Below, in pieces: positions 17,068-26,665 of a DNA stretch of 64,000 bases. Under the pieces are notes generated by a model, which saw nothing but the letters and a program-made list of their open reading frames with translations, was not told the DNA's origin and made no database searches. The DNA comes from Desulforhopalus singaporensis (GTDB taxonomy: Bacteria; Desulfobacterota; Desulfobulbia; Desulfobulbales; Desulfocapsaceae), in the NCBI RefSeq assembly GCF_900104445.1, contig NZ_FNJI01000017.1, positions 42,698-106,697 of the forward strand, in the 5' to 3' direction. Each line of letters opens with the position of its first letter. Position 1 is the first letter of the stretch. A program made the translations under genes and the position numbers.

Positions 17068-18537
17068 TTATTTTGCCGACAGAACGACATAGCTCGAGTA
17101 ACCCTTGATGCGAACCCTGAGAAGAATTTTATTGGTTTGTCCAGATTCTTTCAGGATGTTGTCGAGATCCTCGAAGGAACTGACCGGTTTCCTGTTGACT
17201 TCTTCAATCAGCACACCGGGATTGAGACCGGCAAGTGCCGCCGGGCTTTCCGGAGCAACGTCCGAGACGATGAGCCCTGATCCCGTTTCATAACCGAATT
17301 TTTCAGCCAGTTCGTCGGTGAGTTCCTGCACGGCCAGGCCGTATTTCTCCAGGCTGTTCTCGGAAGCGGGCACAGCAGAGTTCTGTGCCATGTCGGCCGG
17401 CTGTTCGCTGATGGTTACCTGGATTTTTTTCTCCCGTCCGTCGCGGATGATATGGAGCAGCACTTTGGTTCCCGGCTGCAGCATGGCAATCCTGTTGCGC
17501 AGGTCGGAGACATCAGCCAGTTTGTGGTTGTCGAGCCTGACGATCACATCTCCCTGCTGCAGACCGGCGGCACTGGCGGGTGAGTCGTCCTGTACCTGAC
17601 TGACAAGGATGCCTCCTGCCTGTTTCAGGCCAAAAGATTCCGCAAGATCCTTGGTCACGTCCTGAATTGCCACCCCGAGCCAGCCCCTGGTGACTTTTCC
17701 GTGCTCCTGGAGCTGTTTTTCAATCGACTTGGCCATATTGATCGGAATGGCGAAACCGATCCCCATGTATCCTCCGGTCCGGGAAAAGAGTGCGGTGTTT
17801 ATGCCGACAACCTCTCCGGCACCGTTGAGCAGCGGTCCGCCGCTGTTGCCCGGGTTGATGGCCGCATCGGTCTGGATAAAGTTTTCATATTCGTTGATTC
17901 CGATGCTGGAGCGTCCGGTGGCGCTTACCACCCCGACCGTTACCGTCTGGCTCAGCCCGAAGGGATTGCCGATCGCGATAACCCATTCACCGGCTTCCAG
18001 GGCTGCGGAATCGCCCAGCGGAAGAACCGGCAGGTTCTCCGGATCGTCAATCTTGATCAGGGCAACGTCGGTCTGGGGATCGGTACCTACCACCTTGGCT
18101 GTGAACTCCCGCTCGTCGGCAAGTGCTACCTTTATAACATCGGCCCCCGCCACTACATGATTATTGGTGAGGATGAAACCGTTTTTACTTATGATGAACC
18201 CCGACCCCTGTCCCCGCTGTTTGAACTCGCGTTGCTTGGGGAGTTGCTGGCGAAATTGAGGACCGAAAAACTGTTCGAAAAACGGATGGTTGAACATCTC
18301 ATCAAGGCCTTGCAGTCCCTGGTAATTCCTGGTCGTGGTCTTTTCAACACGGATGTGTACCACCGCGGGCTTGGCTTTTTTTACTACGTTCACAAAAGCC
18401 TTGGAGTACCGTTCAAGAATCGCCGAATCCCCGTCGGTACTGCTGTTTGCCGCACCTATACCGGCGCCGAACACGAACAACGCGGTGACAACGATCAGCA
18501 GACCCCTGATGGTCCGCGGTGAATTGCTGGTTTTCAT
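17068..18537 (-). CDS. htrA: periplasmic serine protease of the HtrA/DegP (Do) family
   Basis: 489 residues. An N-terminal signal or anchor (11-30) is followed by a trypsin-like domain with catalytic His in LTNNHVVAG (H127), Asp in PQTDVALIK (D157) and Ser in GNSGGPL (S232). Two PDZ domains follow (about 290-380 and 400-489, with GVLIEEVNRKPV in the second). It is a periplasmic quality-control protease/chaperone. The gene appears monocistronic; the upstream 160 bp carries no gene. Confidence 0.95.
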   Translation of the reverse strand: MKTSNSPRTIRGLLIVVTALFVFGAGIGAANSSTDGDSAILERYSKAFVNVVKKAKPAVVHIRVEKTTTRNYQGLQGLDEMFNHPFFEQFFGPQFRQQLPKQREFKQRGQGSGFIISKNGFILTNNHVVAGADVIKVALADEREFTAKVVGTDPQTDVALIKIDDPENLPVLPLGDSAALEAGEWVIAIGNPFGLSQTVTVGVVSATGRSSIGINEYENFIQTDAAINPGNSGGPLLNGAGEVVGINTALFSRTGGYMGIGFAIPINMAKSIEKQLQEHGKVTRGWLGVAIQDVTKDLAESFGLKQAGGILVSQVQDDSPASAAGLQQGDVIVRLDNHKLADVSDLRNRIAMLQPGTKVLLHIIRDGREKKIQVTISEQPADMAQNSAVPASENSLEKYGLAVQELTDELAEKFGYETGSGLIVSDVAPESPAALAGLNPGVLIEEVNRKPVSSFEDLDNILKESGQTNKILLRVRIKGYSSYVVLSAK

Positions 18538-18697
18538 AATGTCATCTCCTATGGTTGGATGCTGTGGCCCGAAAAGAGTGGTTTTCGGCCAAATAAAAAC
18601 AATTCAAGTGGTTGATAACAATTGTAAACGCGATGGTGGTCCCGTCAAGAAAGATTACTTAAATGTAATCCTGGCCTTACTATTTGTCGGACAAAAG

Positions 18698-18733
18698 AAA
18701 AGCGGCTGCCGGAAAAATTCCGGCAGCCGCTTT
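18698..18733 (-). terminator. rho-independent terminator after DAHP synthase
   Basis: On the minus strand a 16-bp stem (AAAGCGGCTGCCGGAA paired with its complement across 4 bases) is followed by TTCTTTTG after the stem's own terminal Ts. It starts 26 bp after the DAHP synthase stop. Confidence 0.88.
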
Positions 18734-18759
18734 GGCGCAGGTGAAACAGCGGATTACGG

Positions 18760-20109
18760 TTACGAACGGATCATATCCGCGATCTGGAATGCTACCTCAA
18801 GACTCTGCTCCGCGTTGAGCCTGGGGTCACAGCTGGTCATGTAGTTGCTGGCCAACTCCTCGTCGACAATGTTATGGGCTCCGCCGGTACATTCGGTGAC
18901 GTCGTTGCCGGTCATTTCCAGGTGGACGCCGCCGGGAACGGTTCCCTCGGACCAGTGGGTCTCGAAAAAGCAGGTGATTTCCGAGAGGATATCGTTGAAG
19001 TTCCTGGTCTTGTGGCCAGATTTTGCGGTATAGGTGTTGGCATGCATCGGGTCGCAGCTCCAGACGATCTTGAACCCCTCCTTTTTCATCTCCCTGAGCA
19101 ACGGCGGCAGCACTTTTTCCACCTTTTTCATACCGAACCGGGTAATAAAGGTGAGCCTGCCCGCCTCGTTTTGCGGGTTGAGCTTTTCGACCAGCTTTTT
19201 CACTTCGTCCAGATCGTAGGTGGGGCCAAGTTTTACTCCGAGCGGATTATGTACCCCCCTCAGAAACTCAACGTGAGCGCCGTCGACCTGGCGGGTTCTC
19301 TCGCCAATCCACAGCATGTGGGCCGAACAGTCGTACCAGTTGTCGGTGATGTGGTCCTGCCTGGTGAGCGCTTCCTCATACTGGAGCAGCAGGGCCTCAT
19401 GGGAGGTAAACAGCTGGGTCTGATTGATCTGCGGGGTGTCGGAGGAGATGCCGATGGTTTCCATGAACCTGATGGCCTGGCTTATCTGCTTTGCCAGACG
19501 GTCGTAACTTCTGCCCATGGGGGATTGGGTTACGAACTCCTGGTTCCATGCCTGGACGCGCTGCAGTGAACCGAATCCCCCGCGGGTGAAGGCGCGCAGC
19601 AGGTTCAGGGTCGAGGCCGCCATATTGTAGCCCCTCAGCATATATTTGGGATTGGGAATTCTGGCATCTTCGGTGAACTCGGAGCGGTTGACCATGTCGC
19701 CGCGATACGACGGCAGTTCGACTCCGTCTATGGTCTCGGTGTCGGAAGAGCGCGGCTTGGCAAACTGTCCTGCGATCCGGCCGACTTTCACCACCGGTTT
19801 TCCGCCGGCATACGTTAGGACAACGGCCATCTGCAGCAGCACTTTGAGGGTTTCCCTGATATTGGGTGCGGTAACCTGGCTGAAATTCTCCGAACAGTCG
19901 CCACCCTGGAGAAGGAAGGCATCTCCGGTGACCGCTTTTGCAAGTAATTGTTTCAACGATCTGATTTCCCCTGCAAAAACTAGAGGAGGCAGTACTGAAA
20001 GGTCATTGATGGCTTTCTCCACTGCAGCCTGGTCCGGCCAGTTCGGCTGCTGCAGAGCGGTGTAGTTTTTCCAGCTCGATTTTGTCCAGTTGGTAGGGTC
20101 AGAAGACAT
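18760..20109 (-). CDS. class II (plant-type) 3-deoxy-7-phosphoheptulonate synthase
   Basis: 449 residues, the usual length of type II DAHP synthases, which condense phosphoenolpyruvate and erythrose-4-phosphate at the entry of the shikimate pathway. Recognisable stretches are PPLVFAGEIRSLK, LLQGGDCSENF, KVGRIAGQFAKPRS, VWSCDPMHANT and HLEMTGNDVTECTGG, which include the metal ligands Cys, His, Glu and Asp. Aromatic synthesis genes elsewhere in the window (trpB2, pheA) are not in the same operon. An HSDR_N-like gene lies 72 bp upstream on the same strand. Confidence 0.96.
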   Translation of the reverse strand: MSSDPTNWTKSSWKNYTALQQPNWPDQAAVEKAINDLSVLPPLVFAGEIRSLKQLLAKAVTGDAFLLQGGDCSENFSQVTAPNIRETLKVLLQMAVVLTYAGGKPVVKVGRIAGQFAKPRSSDTETIDGVELPSYRGDMVNRSEFTEDARIPNPKYMLRGYNMAASTLNLLRAFTRGGFGSLQRVQAWNQEFVTQSPMGRSYDRLAKQISQAIRFMETIGISSDTPQINQTQLFTSHEALLLQYEEALTRQDHITDNWYDCSAHMLWIGERTRQVDGAHVEFLRGVHNPLGVKLGPTYDLDEVKKLVEKLNPQNEAGRLTFITRFGMKKVEKVLPPLLREMKKEGFKIVWSCDPMHANTYTAKSGHKTRNFNDILSEITCFFETHWSEGTVPGGVHLEMTGNDVTECTGGAHNIVDEELASNYMTSCDPRLNAEQSLEVAFQIADMIRS

Positions 20110-20181
20110 GATAATTCCTCAAACAAAAATGTTTATGACTGTTATCGGATCGGCTCACTGAAAAAAAGGGCGACCCGCAAA

Positions 20182-20760
20182 CTAGAAACAACATCGCTCA
20201 ACATCAAATGCGTTGAGAATCCGCAGCTCTCGTTCTCGTTGCTCTCCTTTTAACGGGGGAAGATATTCGACTTGATTGAGCAGGGTTTCAATGGTTTCAC
20301 GACTGGGGATAGAGTGTAACCCATAACCGAGAATCTTACCAGTTCTAGTGTCCAAAAGTTCGGCATCCCGTCCGTTTGTGACCACCGCAAACGGGATCCT
20401 GTACTCCGGATTGAGCACTCTGGCGGCTGCCACCGCCGCTCGTTCCCGGCTGACCATGGAGCCGGGGCCATAGCGAACGATCAGGGTTTGTTTTTGATTA
20501 CAGGTAATTGTGATCTCAATTGTCGAGGTGACGAAGGATCTGGTGAAGAGCGTTTCTATTTTCAGGCGGGGGGTGAGCTCTTCTCTACGATAGCCTTTTT
20601 CTTCCACCATCATTCTTTGCAACTCCTGGCGGATCCTTTCATCGTCGGTGTCGGTTAACTCTTCACCGGTGAGATAATCCTCCAGGGTGCCGTAGATCAG
20701 ATGATGGGGCTTGGGGACTCGCATAGGCTTGTTGCAGCAATAATTTAAGGGATTGTACAT
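20182..20760 (-). CDS. HSDR_N-like (type I restriction R-subunit N-terminal) protein, nuclease residues lost
   Basis: 192 residues. The overall pattern resembles stand-alone HSDR_N_2 proteins: helical KPHHLIYGTLEDYLTGEEL, then DDERIRQELQRMMVEEKGY, a beta-rich core and the conserved IPFAVVTNGRDAELLDTRTGK. In active PD-(D/E)xK members the strand before the VTNG part reads like (I/V)ExK; here it is LIVRYGPGSM, so the catalytic Glu/Lys pair seems absent. No methylase or specificity gene is near. It precedes the DAHP synthase gene by 72 bp. I infer a non-nuclease nucleic-acid- or ligand-binding role, unproven. Confidence 0.65.
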   Translation of the reverse strand: MYNPLNYCCNKPMRVPKPHHLIYGTLEDYLTGEELTDTDDERIRQELQRMMVEEKGYRREELTPRLKIETLFTRSFVTSTIEITITCNQKQTLIVRYGPGSMVSRERAAVAAARVLNPEYRIPFAVVTNGRDAELLDTRTGKILGYGLHSIPSRETIETLLNQVEYLPPLKGEQRERELRILNAFDVERCCF

Positions 20761-20829
20761 CTAAAATAATTATCCGTTGCTGTTTTGCAAGCGGTCTCAA
20801 CCCGGTGCGGCAGGTCGTTGTGAAAACAC

Positions 20830-20865
20830 AAAAGGGTTCCGGACAGCTGCTTCCGGAACCCTTTT
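20830..20865 (-). terminator. rho-independent terminator after trpB2
   Basis: A 14-bp perfect stem (AAAAGGGTTCCGGA and complement, 8-base loop) is followed on the minus strand by TTTTGTGTTTT. It lies 29 bp after the trpB2 stop and separates that gene from the HSDR_N-like gene. Confidence 0.88.
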
Positions 20866-20893
20866 GAAGCCTTTGGCAGGCAGGAGTGTAAAA

Positions 20894-22237
20894 TCAGATT
20901 TTCGGCAGGTTGGCCATCGATTTTAGAATCTCCTCTTCCGGATAGTCATAGTTATGCAGCTCGCCATTGTAGAAACGGTCGTAGGATCCCATGTCGATCA
21001 GTCCGTGGCCGGAAAAGTTGAACAGGATTGTCTTCGGCTCGTTAAGATCGCGGGTTGCTTCCACGATCGCCCCGCGGATGGCATGACAGGTTTCCGGTGC
21101 GGGAATGATACCTTCTGTTTTGGCAAAAAGTACGCCCGCTTCAAAGCATTCGAGCTGGTGAAGTTTCATCGGTTCCACCATTTTCTCCCTGACCATGGCG
21201 GAAACGATCGGTGCCATGCCGTGGTATCGGAGGCCGCCTGCATGAATTCCAGGGGGAATGAAGTCGTGGCCCAGGGTGTACATATACATAAGCGGCGTAG
21301 ACTGGGCGACATCGCCGAAGTCGTACGCGAGTACGCCCGAGGTGATAGAGGGGCACGAGGCCGGTTCGGTGCCCACGAATCGTATTTTCTTGCCTTCGAG
21401 ATAATCCGGCACATAGGGAACGGCGAGGCCGGCAAAGTTTGATCCGCCGCCGCAGCAGCCGATGATTACATCCGGGGTTTCGCCGGCGATCTCCATCTGT
21501 TTTTTGGCCTCTAGGCCGATTATGGATTGATGGAGAACGACGTGATTGAGCACCGAACCCAGTGCATATTTGGTGTCTTCACGGGTCGCCGCATCTTCAA
21601 GTGCCTCGGAGATGGCAATTCCCAGCGAGCCCGGAGTGTCGGGCATCTTCTCTAAAATCGAACGGCCGATATTGGTTTCATTGCTCGGGCTGGCCACCAC
21701 CGTTCCGCCAAAAGTCTGCATGATCGACTTACGGTAGGGTTTCTGGTCGAAGGAAACCCGGACCATGTAGACCTTGCATTCGATGCCGAACTTTGACGTC
21801 GCAAACGACAGGGCGCTCCCCCACTGTCCTGCCCCGGTTTCGGTGGTAATACGCTTGACTCCCTCGATCTTGTTGTAGTAGGCCTGGGCCACCGCGCTGT
21901 TGGGCTTGTGTGAGCCGACCGGGGAAACGCCCTCGTTTTTGAAGAAGATTTTTGCTTTGGTACCCAGAGCCTTTTCCAGGTTGGTGGCGCGAACCAGAGG
22001 GGAGGGGCGCCAGATCTTGAGAATATCCAGAACTTCCTCGGGTATGTCGATCATGCGGTCGGTTGACATCTCCTGTTCGAGTATGCTCATGGGAAAAACC
22101 CGGCCAAGTTTTTCAGGGGTTATCGGCTGCTTGGTCTCAGGATCCAGCGGCGGCTGGAGTCCGCCCGGCAGATCGGGAACAACGTTGTACCATTGGGTGG
22201 GCATTTCATCGTCACGTAAGACTATTTTCTTTGTCAT
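20894..22237 (-). CDS. trpB: tryptophan synthase beta-like PLP-dependent enzyme (TrpB2 type)
   Basis: 447 residues, longer than TrpB1 (about 400), as in the TrpB2 group found in archaea and many anaerobes. The PLP lysine is in [15 protein letters not shown], and the glycine-rich phosphate loop reads [12 protein letters not shown]. It joins indole and serine (or phosphoserine) to give tryptophan; TrpB2 enzymes often act without TrpA. The ribosome site AAGGAG lies 5 nt before the ATG. It is monocistronic, bounded by its own terminator, with no trpA nearby. Confidence 0.93.
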   Translation of the reverse strand: MTKKIVLRDDEMPTQWYNVVPDLPGGLQPPLDPETKQPITPEKLGRVFPMSILEQEMSTDRMIDIPEEVLDILKIWRPSPLVRATNLEKALGTKAKIFFKNEGVSPVGSHKPNSAVAQAYYNKIEGVKRITTETGAGQWGSALSFATSKFGIECKVYMVRVSFDQKPYRKSIMQTFGGTVVASPSNETNIGRSILEKMPDTPGSLGIAISEALEDAATREDTKYALGSVLNHVVLHQSIIGLEAKKQMEIAGETPDVIIGCCGGGSNFAGLAVPYVPDYLEGKKIRFVGTEPASCPSITSGVLAYDFGDVAQSTPLMYMYTLGHDFIPPGIHAGGLRYHGMAPIVSAMVREKMVEPMKLHQLECFEAGVLFAKTEGIIPAPETCHAIRGAIVEATRDLNEPKTILFNFSGHGLIDMGSYDRFYNGELHNYDYPEEEILKSMANLPKI

Positions 22238-22460
22238 TTTTTCTCCTTAAAAGGTCTATTTCAGGGAATAGATAGGCAGTATGCACAAAATGAAATAGTT
22301 GTTTAACACAAATATGGAAAAGAGAGCAATATTACTTGACCATTTCTGCCATTGTTTTTTAAGGCCGGCAGCGTGGCGGTGGCAACCTTACGGGAAAAAG
22401 GAATGCACGGGCACCGCGTCATGCACAACGGCCCCGGCTGTTGATCAATCTGCGGACCGC

Positions 22461-25184
22461 TTATTTGGAGGATGCGGCGGGCAACTGCCTTGACTGTTCA
22501 CGTTCAAGCACCACCACATCGGGGTTCCAGTCGAGCCACTTCTTGTCCATCTTGTCGTAAAGAGGGAAATGGTCGCCCGGGACCGCCGGCGGTCCTGTCT
22601 GTTCGTTGTCCGGTGTCGCCATTGCAACGCCTCCTTTTATGAGGGTTTTCATGGAGCCGGTAGAAAATTTGACGCCGGAGAAGATCCCTCCCTCGATCTT
22701 TGCTCCGCTCACGTTCCAGAATTTGGTGTTTTTCCTGACAACCGGGCGGTAGGGTTCGGCGATGGTAACAAACACATGAACTTTTTGAAAAGTGGGTGAC
22801 AACTCGTAGCCGATGATGCGGCCGATCTCGACTTCCCGGTAATAGACCGGGGAGCCGATGCTCAACGAGCCCAGGTGAGGGGTCTCAAGAACGATGCCCA
22901 GTCCGTCCATATTGGCCAGAACCGTGTGCGGGACCTCTTGGGTAAGCGTAAATGTCCGCTCAAGGGGGCCGTCTCCGGGCAGCAGCGAGAGGTAGGGACC
23001 CGGTATCACCGTATCGATGTTCTTGATGCCGTCGAGACTGAATTCCGGTCCGGTAACCCAGATTCTGGTATTTTTCCGGAACAGTTCCCTGGTATTGTTT
23101 TTTATACGGGCGGTGGCGATGATTCCGGTCCTGTTTTCGTCAAGGGCAAGGGCGCTGACGTGACCTATCTTGACCCCCTTGTAGCGGACGGCCGCTCCCT
23201 CCCGCAATCCGCTGGTCCGGTCCATCGCCAAAGTGATGGTCATGTCGTCTGCTGAAAGTGCCTCGCTGTAGCTGGCAAACAGCGGATAGGGCGAAGCGGG
23301 TGGCAGAGGCGGCGCATCCTCGAGGTTGACGCAGCTGACCCCCCCGCTGACAATGGTCTGCAAAGATTCGGTGTTGAGCTCAATCCCGTCTAGCCCGGCC
23401 GAGAGGTTGACTCCGCTGGCGTTGAAGAATCTGGTCCTGGATCCGACGATGTCGCTGAATTCCCGGAATATCAGCCCTTCGAAAACTATTTCCCGGTGAT
23501 TTCCGGTCAGCCGGAAACTTTTCAGCTCGCCGATCTTGATGTTTTTATACAGGATGGGATCTCCCACGGACAGGGAACCTGCCTGCTGAGCGAGGAGTCT
23601 GACCGTTTTGCCGGACCGCTGGAGGGTGGGGGCGGCCGCCACCGCCTCCCCGTAACTGTCCCAGAGTTGAAATTCAAACCCGTCGCCGGGAGGAAAATTT
23701 TTCTTTTTTTCAAGCTTGTCAGGGGTGGTAAAGCTAATTCCGCCGTTGATGACAGTCTGGAACGGACTGGTTGTAAGATGCACCCCCTGTTCCAGGTCGG
23801 CACTCACCTCAATGCCGGAACGGACCCAGAAGACGCTCTCGGTGCTCAGCAGGTGCAAATGTTCGCTATAGATAAAGATTGTCGTCGCCAGGCTGCGTCC
23901 CGAGCTGGCCACCTCGACCTGGATCACTTCGCCCACGGGAACGTTTTTGAAATAGACCTGTGAATTGGTGGTGATCCTGGAGGGCGCATTGGAGGTTAAG
24001 GTAAAGGTTTTTCCCGGCCGCAGCGGGATCTGGGGAGGAGGTTCAGGGAGGATCTTGAAATTATTCCTGAACTCGCCGTCCCCCGGCTGGAAGGTTATGT
24101 ACGGGCCGGAGAGCAGAAGGCGCAGATTTTCAATGCCTTTTGGCGATATTTTCGGTCTGACCATCCAGAATTTAGTCGTTTCCCTCAGGATCATCTCCGC
24201 CCGCGGGTCAAGCAGAATGTGGGCGGTAACCTGCCAGGGGGCATCCTTGCTGATGGAAATTTCCTTGACGAATCCGGCCTCAAGCCCACGGTACATGACC
24301 TTGGTCACACCTTCGGAGATATTTTCGCCTGAGGACAGCGCAAGGGTCATGGGCAGGCCGTAGTTTGCCGATTCATAGTCGGTATAGAGACGATAGCTCT
24401 GGTTGTTGACAGCCGGGGGCGTGTGTTGCAGTGCCGGGGGCGTATAAAGCAGTATCCCGCCTTGCAGCAGAGACGCCAGGGACTCCATCTTCAACTTGAG
24501 ATTCGGCAGCTTGCCGCTTATCTCAATGCCGCTTGCGTTGCAGAACCTGCTTTTTTCATGAACAAGGTGGGCAAATTCGGGTTCGATAAAAATTTTGATG
24601 AGGATCGAGCTGTCATTTTCCAGCTCGTAGCTCTTGACATTGCCTATCTCGATATTTTTGTAGTAGATCCCTGTGCCGATGCGAATTGAACCAAGTTTCT
24701 CGGCGCTGAGCAGTAGGTGAAGTCCGGGCGTGTCGGGGGGAATGGGGGGAGCGGAGGTTAATCCGACATATTCGCGCCTGGACTCGGTGGAGGAACCGAA
24801 CTGTATGCCGATATAGCTTCCCGAAAGAATAGTATCCAGTCCTTCGATGGCACGTGCCGAAAGCCTTGGTCTGACCACCCAGAACTGGGTATCCTCCACA
24901 AGGTGGTCGGCGACGCTTCTGTCCATCTCCACAGTTGCCTCGATCCGTTTATTGGCAATATCCGGAGCGATATCTTTTACCAGGCCTACCTGCAGCCCCC
25001 TTGACATGACCTGGGTTTTGCCCGCCACGACACCGGTACCGTCCTCGAAGAATATGGTAATTTCCACCCCCGCATCCCGAAAAGAGGAGTAGAGCAGCCA
25101 GCTGCAGATGAAAAGGGCGATGGCGGGAAGTATCCAGATAGGAGAGATTGATCTGTGCTCAGTAATTACCGGTTCCTGATTCAT
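22461..25184 (-). CDS. letB: LetB/YebT-like MCE-domain lipid transport protein (seven MCE domains)
   Basis: 907 residues. After one N-terminal membrane helix (17-35, WILPAIALFICSWLLY) come seven tandem MCE/MlaD domains, recognisable by repeats such as VMSRGLQVGLVKDI, IYYKNIEIGNVKSY, VMYRGLEAGFVKEI, VYFKNVPVGEVIQV, ILYKNIKIGELKSF, VRYKGVKIGHVSAL and VYYREVEIGRIIGY. Seven domains match Escherichia coli LetB (YebT), which stacks into a tunnel spanning the periplasm for phospholipid movement; PqiB has three. The gene follows a letA-like gene by 26 bp. Confidence 0.92.
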   Translation of the reverse strand: MNQEPVITEHRSISPIWILPAIALFICSWLLYSSFRDAGVEITIFFEDGTGVVAGKTQVMSRGLQVGLVKDIAPDIANKRIEATVEMDRSVADHLVEDTQFWVVRPRLSARAIEGLDTILSGSYIGIQFGSSTESRREYVGLTSAPPIPPDTPGLHLLLSAEKLGSIRIGTGIYYKNIEIGNVKSYELENDSSILIKIFIEPEFAHLVHEKSRFCNASGIEISGKLPNLKLKMESLASLLQGGILLYTPPALQHTPPAVNNQSYRLYTDYESANYGLPMTLALSSGENISEGVTKVMYRGLEAGFVKEISISKDAPWQVTAHILLDPRAEMILRETTKFWMVRPKISPKGIENLRLLLSGPYITFQPGDGEFRNNFKILPEPPPQIPLRPGKTFTLTSNAPSRITTNSQVYFKNVPVGEVIQVEVASSGRSLATTIFIYSEHLHLLSTESVFWVRSGIEVSADLEQGVHLTTSPFQTVINGGISFTTPDKLEKKKNFPPGDGFEFQLWDSYGEAVAAAPTLQRSGKTVRLLAQQAGSLSVGDPILYKNIKIGELKSFRLTGNHREIVFEGLIFREFSDIVGSRTRFFNASGVNLSAGLDGIELNTESLQTIVSGGVSCVNLEDAPPLPPASPYPLFASYSEALSADDMTITLAMDRTSGLREGAAVRYKGVKIGHVSALALDENRTGIIATARIKNNTRELFRKNTRIWVTGPEFSLDGIKNIDTVIPGPYLSLLPGDGPLERTFTLTQEVPHTVLANMDGLGIVLETPHLGSLSIGSPVYYREVEIGRIIGYELSPTFQKVHVFVTIAEPYRPVVRKNTKFWNVSGAKIEGGIFSGVKFSTGSMKTLIKGGVAMATPDNEQTGPPAVPGDHFPLYDKMDKKWLDWNPDVVVLEREQSRQLPAASSK

Positions 25185-25210
25185 CGGGTTGTGTATTTAA
25201 AGTTGTTGTT

Positions 25211-26509
25211 TTATTGCTGGTTGTTGCCGGCCGGTGTTATGGTGCATTGATCCCACATGATTCTCGGGTCGTAGGTGATAACGGCAAACATTGTGGCGGC
25301 AACCACCAGGCAGAAGTAGGTGGCTGCCGGTGCGGCATGGACAGAGGTGAAAAAGCCGAAATCAACGAGCACCGGAAGTAGCGCTATGACAAAGATATCG
25401 AGCATTGACCAGCGCCCGATAAAGTGAATGAATCTGTACAGTTTTGTCTTTTGCCGTAGCGGAGCCGCACTGCAGGGACTGGTCGAAAGCAGCAGGATCG
25501 CCAGGCCGATTACCTTGAAGACCGGAACGAGAATGGAGGCGGTAAAGATGATGAGACCAATGAAGTAGGAGCCGTCCTGGAAAAAGAAGATGATCCCGTC
25601 TATGATCGTCGATTTTTCCCGGATGCCGAGAAAACTGACTTCCATCATCGGCAGCAGGTTGGCGGGAAACATCAGGATTGCCGAGGTAGCCACCAGTGCC
25701 CAGGTGCGGGAGCGGGAGTTTTTCTTCCGCAGCTTCAGCTTGTCTCCGCACCGGGGGCATGAACGGTTTTCACCGGCGGCCCGGCTCAATCTGTTGCAGG
25801 TTTGGCACCGCAGCAGCCCCTGGTCGGCTGCAGTCCAGCATCGTTTGTCGTCGGTTGCCTGCAATGTCTCCGGGGCCCGCTGCCGGCATTTGAGTTGTTC
25901 TATCGATGACCAGAAAAAATATTTATCTATTGTCGTCGAAATTCCAAGGCTTATTATAACGAGTCCGGAAAAGCAGAATATCCCCGGGCGGTAGATAATA
26001 TCGGCGGTGTCGACCATTTTAATGATAGTGATCATTATGCCAAGCAGGTATACTTCCACCATGGCCCACTCTTCAAGGTGGAGGTAGAGCTTGAAAAAAT
26101 TGCCAAGGTACCGGAAACCGGTGTTTTTGTAGAGGCAGAAACTGACGGTGAGAATGGAGGTGAGCAGGAGCGCGGGGAAGATGGCCGCGGACAGCGCCAC
26201 CATTGCGGTAACGAAATAGTAGCCGTTCTGGTACAGATTGATGACGGATTCAGCGAGATTGGCCGAGTCTTTGAAGCCGAAAGACTGAAAGGTGAGCAGC
26301 GGGAGCATGGTCGCCGGGAAAAACAGTAACAGCCCGACGATGGCAAGCGCCAGGGTTTTGCCGACTGAATTCGGTATTTTCCTGTTGAGAACCCGTCCGC
26401 AGCGGGGGCAGCTCGTTTTCTGACGATTGCCGATTTCTTTTATGGTGATCAGGAGATCGCAGTCAGGACATGAGGCGAGCTCCTGTTGTATGGCTGATGC
26501 TGAAGACAA
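25211..26509 (-). CDS. letA: LetA/PqiA-like integral membrane protein
   Basis: 432 residues with two PqiA repeats. Each begins with a zinc ribbon (CPDCDLLI...TSCPRCG near residue 15 and CQTCNRLS...RSCPRCG near residue 225) and continues with four transmembrane helices (for example LALAIVGLLLFFPATMLPLL and ALVATSAILMFPANLLPMM). The start is TTG at 26509 with AAGGAT about 7 nt upstream; no ATG is near, so this is probably the true non-ATG start. LetA is the inner-membrane partner that loads lipid into the LetB tunnel; the two genes form an operon here. Confidence 0.92.
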   Translation of the reverse strand: MSSASAIQQELASCPDCDLLITIKEIGNRQKTSCPRCGRVLNRKIPNSVGKTLALAIVGLLLFFPATMLPLLTFQSFGFKDSANLAESVINLYQNGYYFVTAMVALSAAIFPALLLTSILTVSFCLYKNTGFRYLGNFFKLYLHLEEWAMVEVYLLGIMITIIKMVDTADIIYRPGIFCFSGLVIISLGISTTIDKYFFWSSIEQLKCRQRAPETLQATDDKRCWTAADQGLLRCQTCNRLSRAAGENRSCPRCGDKLKLRKKNSRSRTWALVATSAILMFPANLLPMMEVSFLGIREKSTIIDGIIFFFQDGSYFIGLIIFTASILVPVFKVIGLAILLLSTSPCSAAPLRQKTKLYRFIHFIGRWSMLDIFVIALLPVLVDFGFFTSVHAAPAATYFCLVVAATMFAVITYDPRIMWDQCTITPAGNNQQ

Positions 26510-26665
26510 CGTAGATCCTTTGTGGGAGTGAATTCATCGTGAGACCTGCGGCGGGCTGTATGGTTGCCCGTATCTCTCATATATATCGGGAAAAAAAGAG
26601 TTTGTCATATGAAAAACAACGATCCGTTTTGTTTCGTTACAGGAAAAACAGGTAAAAGGTAGCGG

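Noticed and set aside
20182..20760. Restriction-modification system
   Set aside because: Only one HSDR_N-like domain is present, without nuclease residues, helicase, methylase or specificity genes.
22238..22460. Tryptophan attenuator or T-box-like leader before trpB2
   Set aside because: No Trp-rich leader peptide, terminator/antiterminator pair or T-box sequence is visible.
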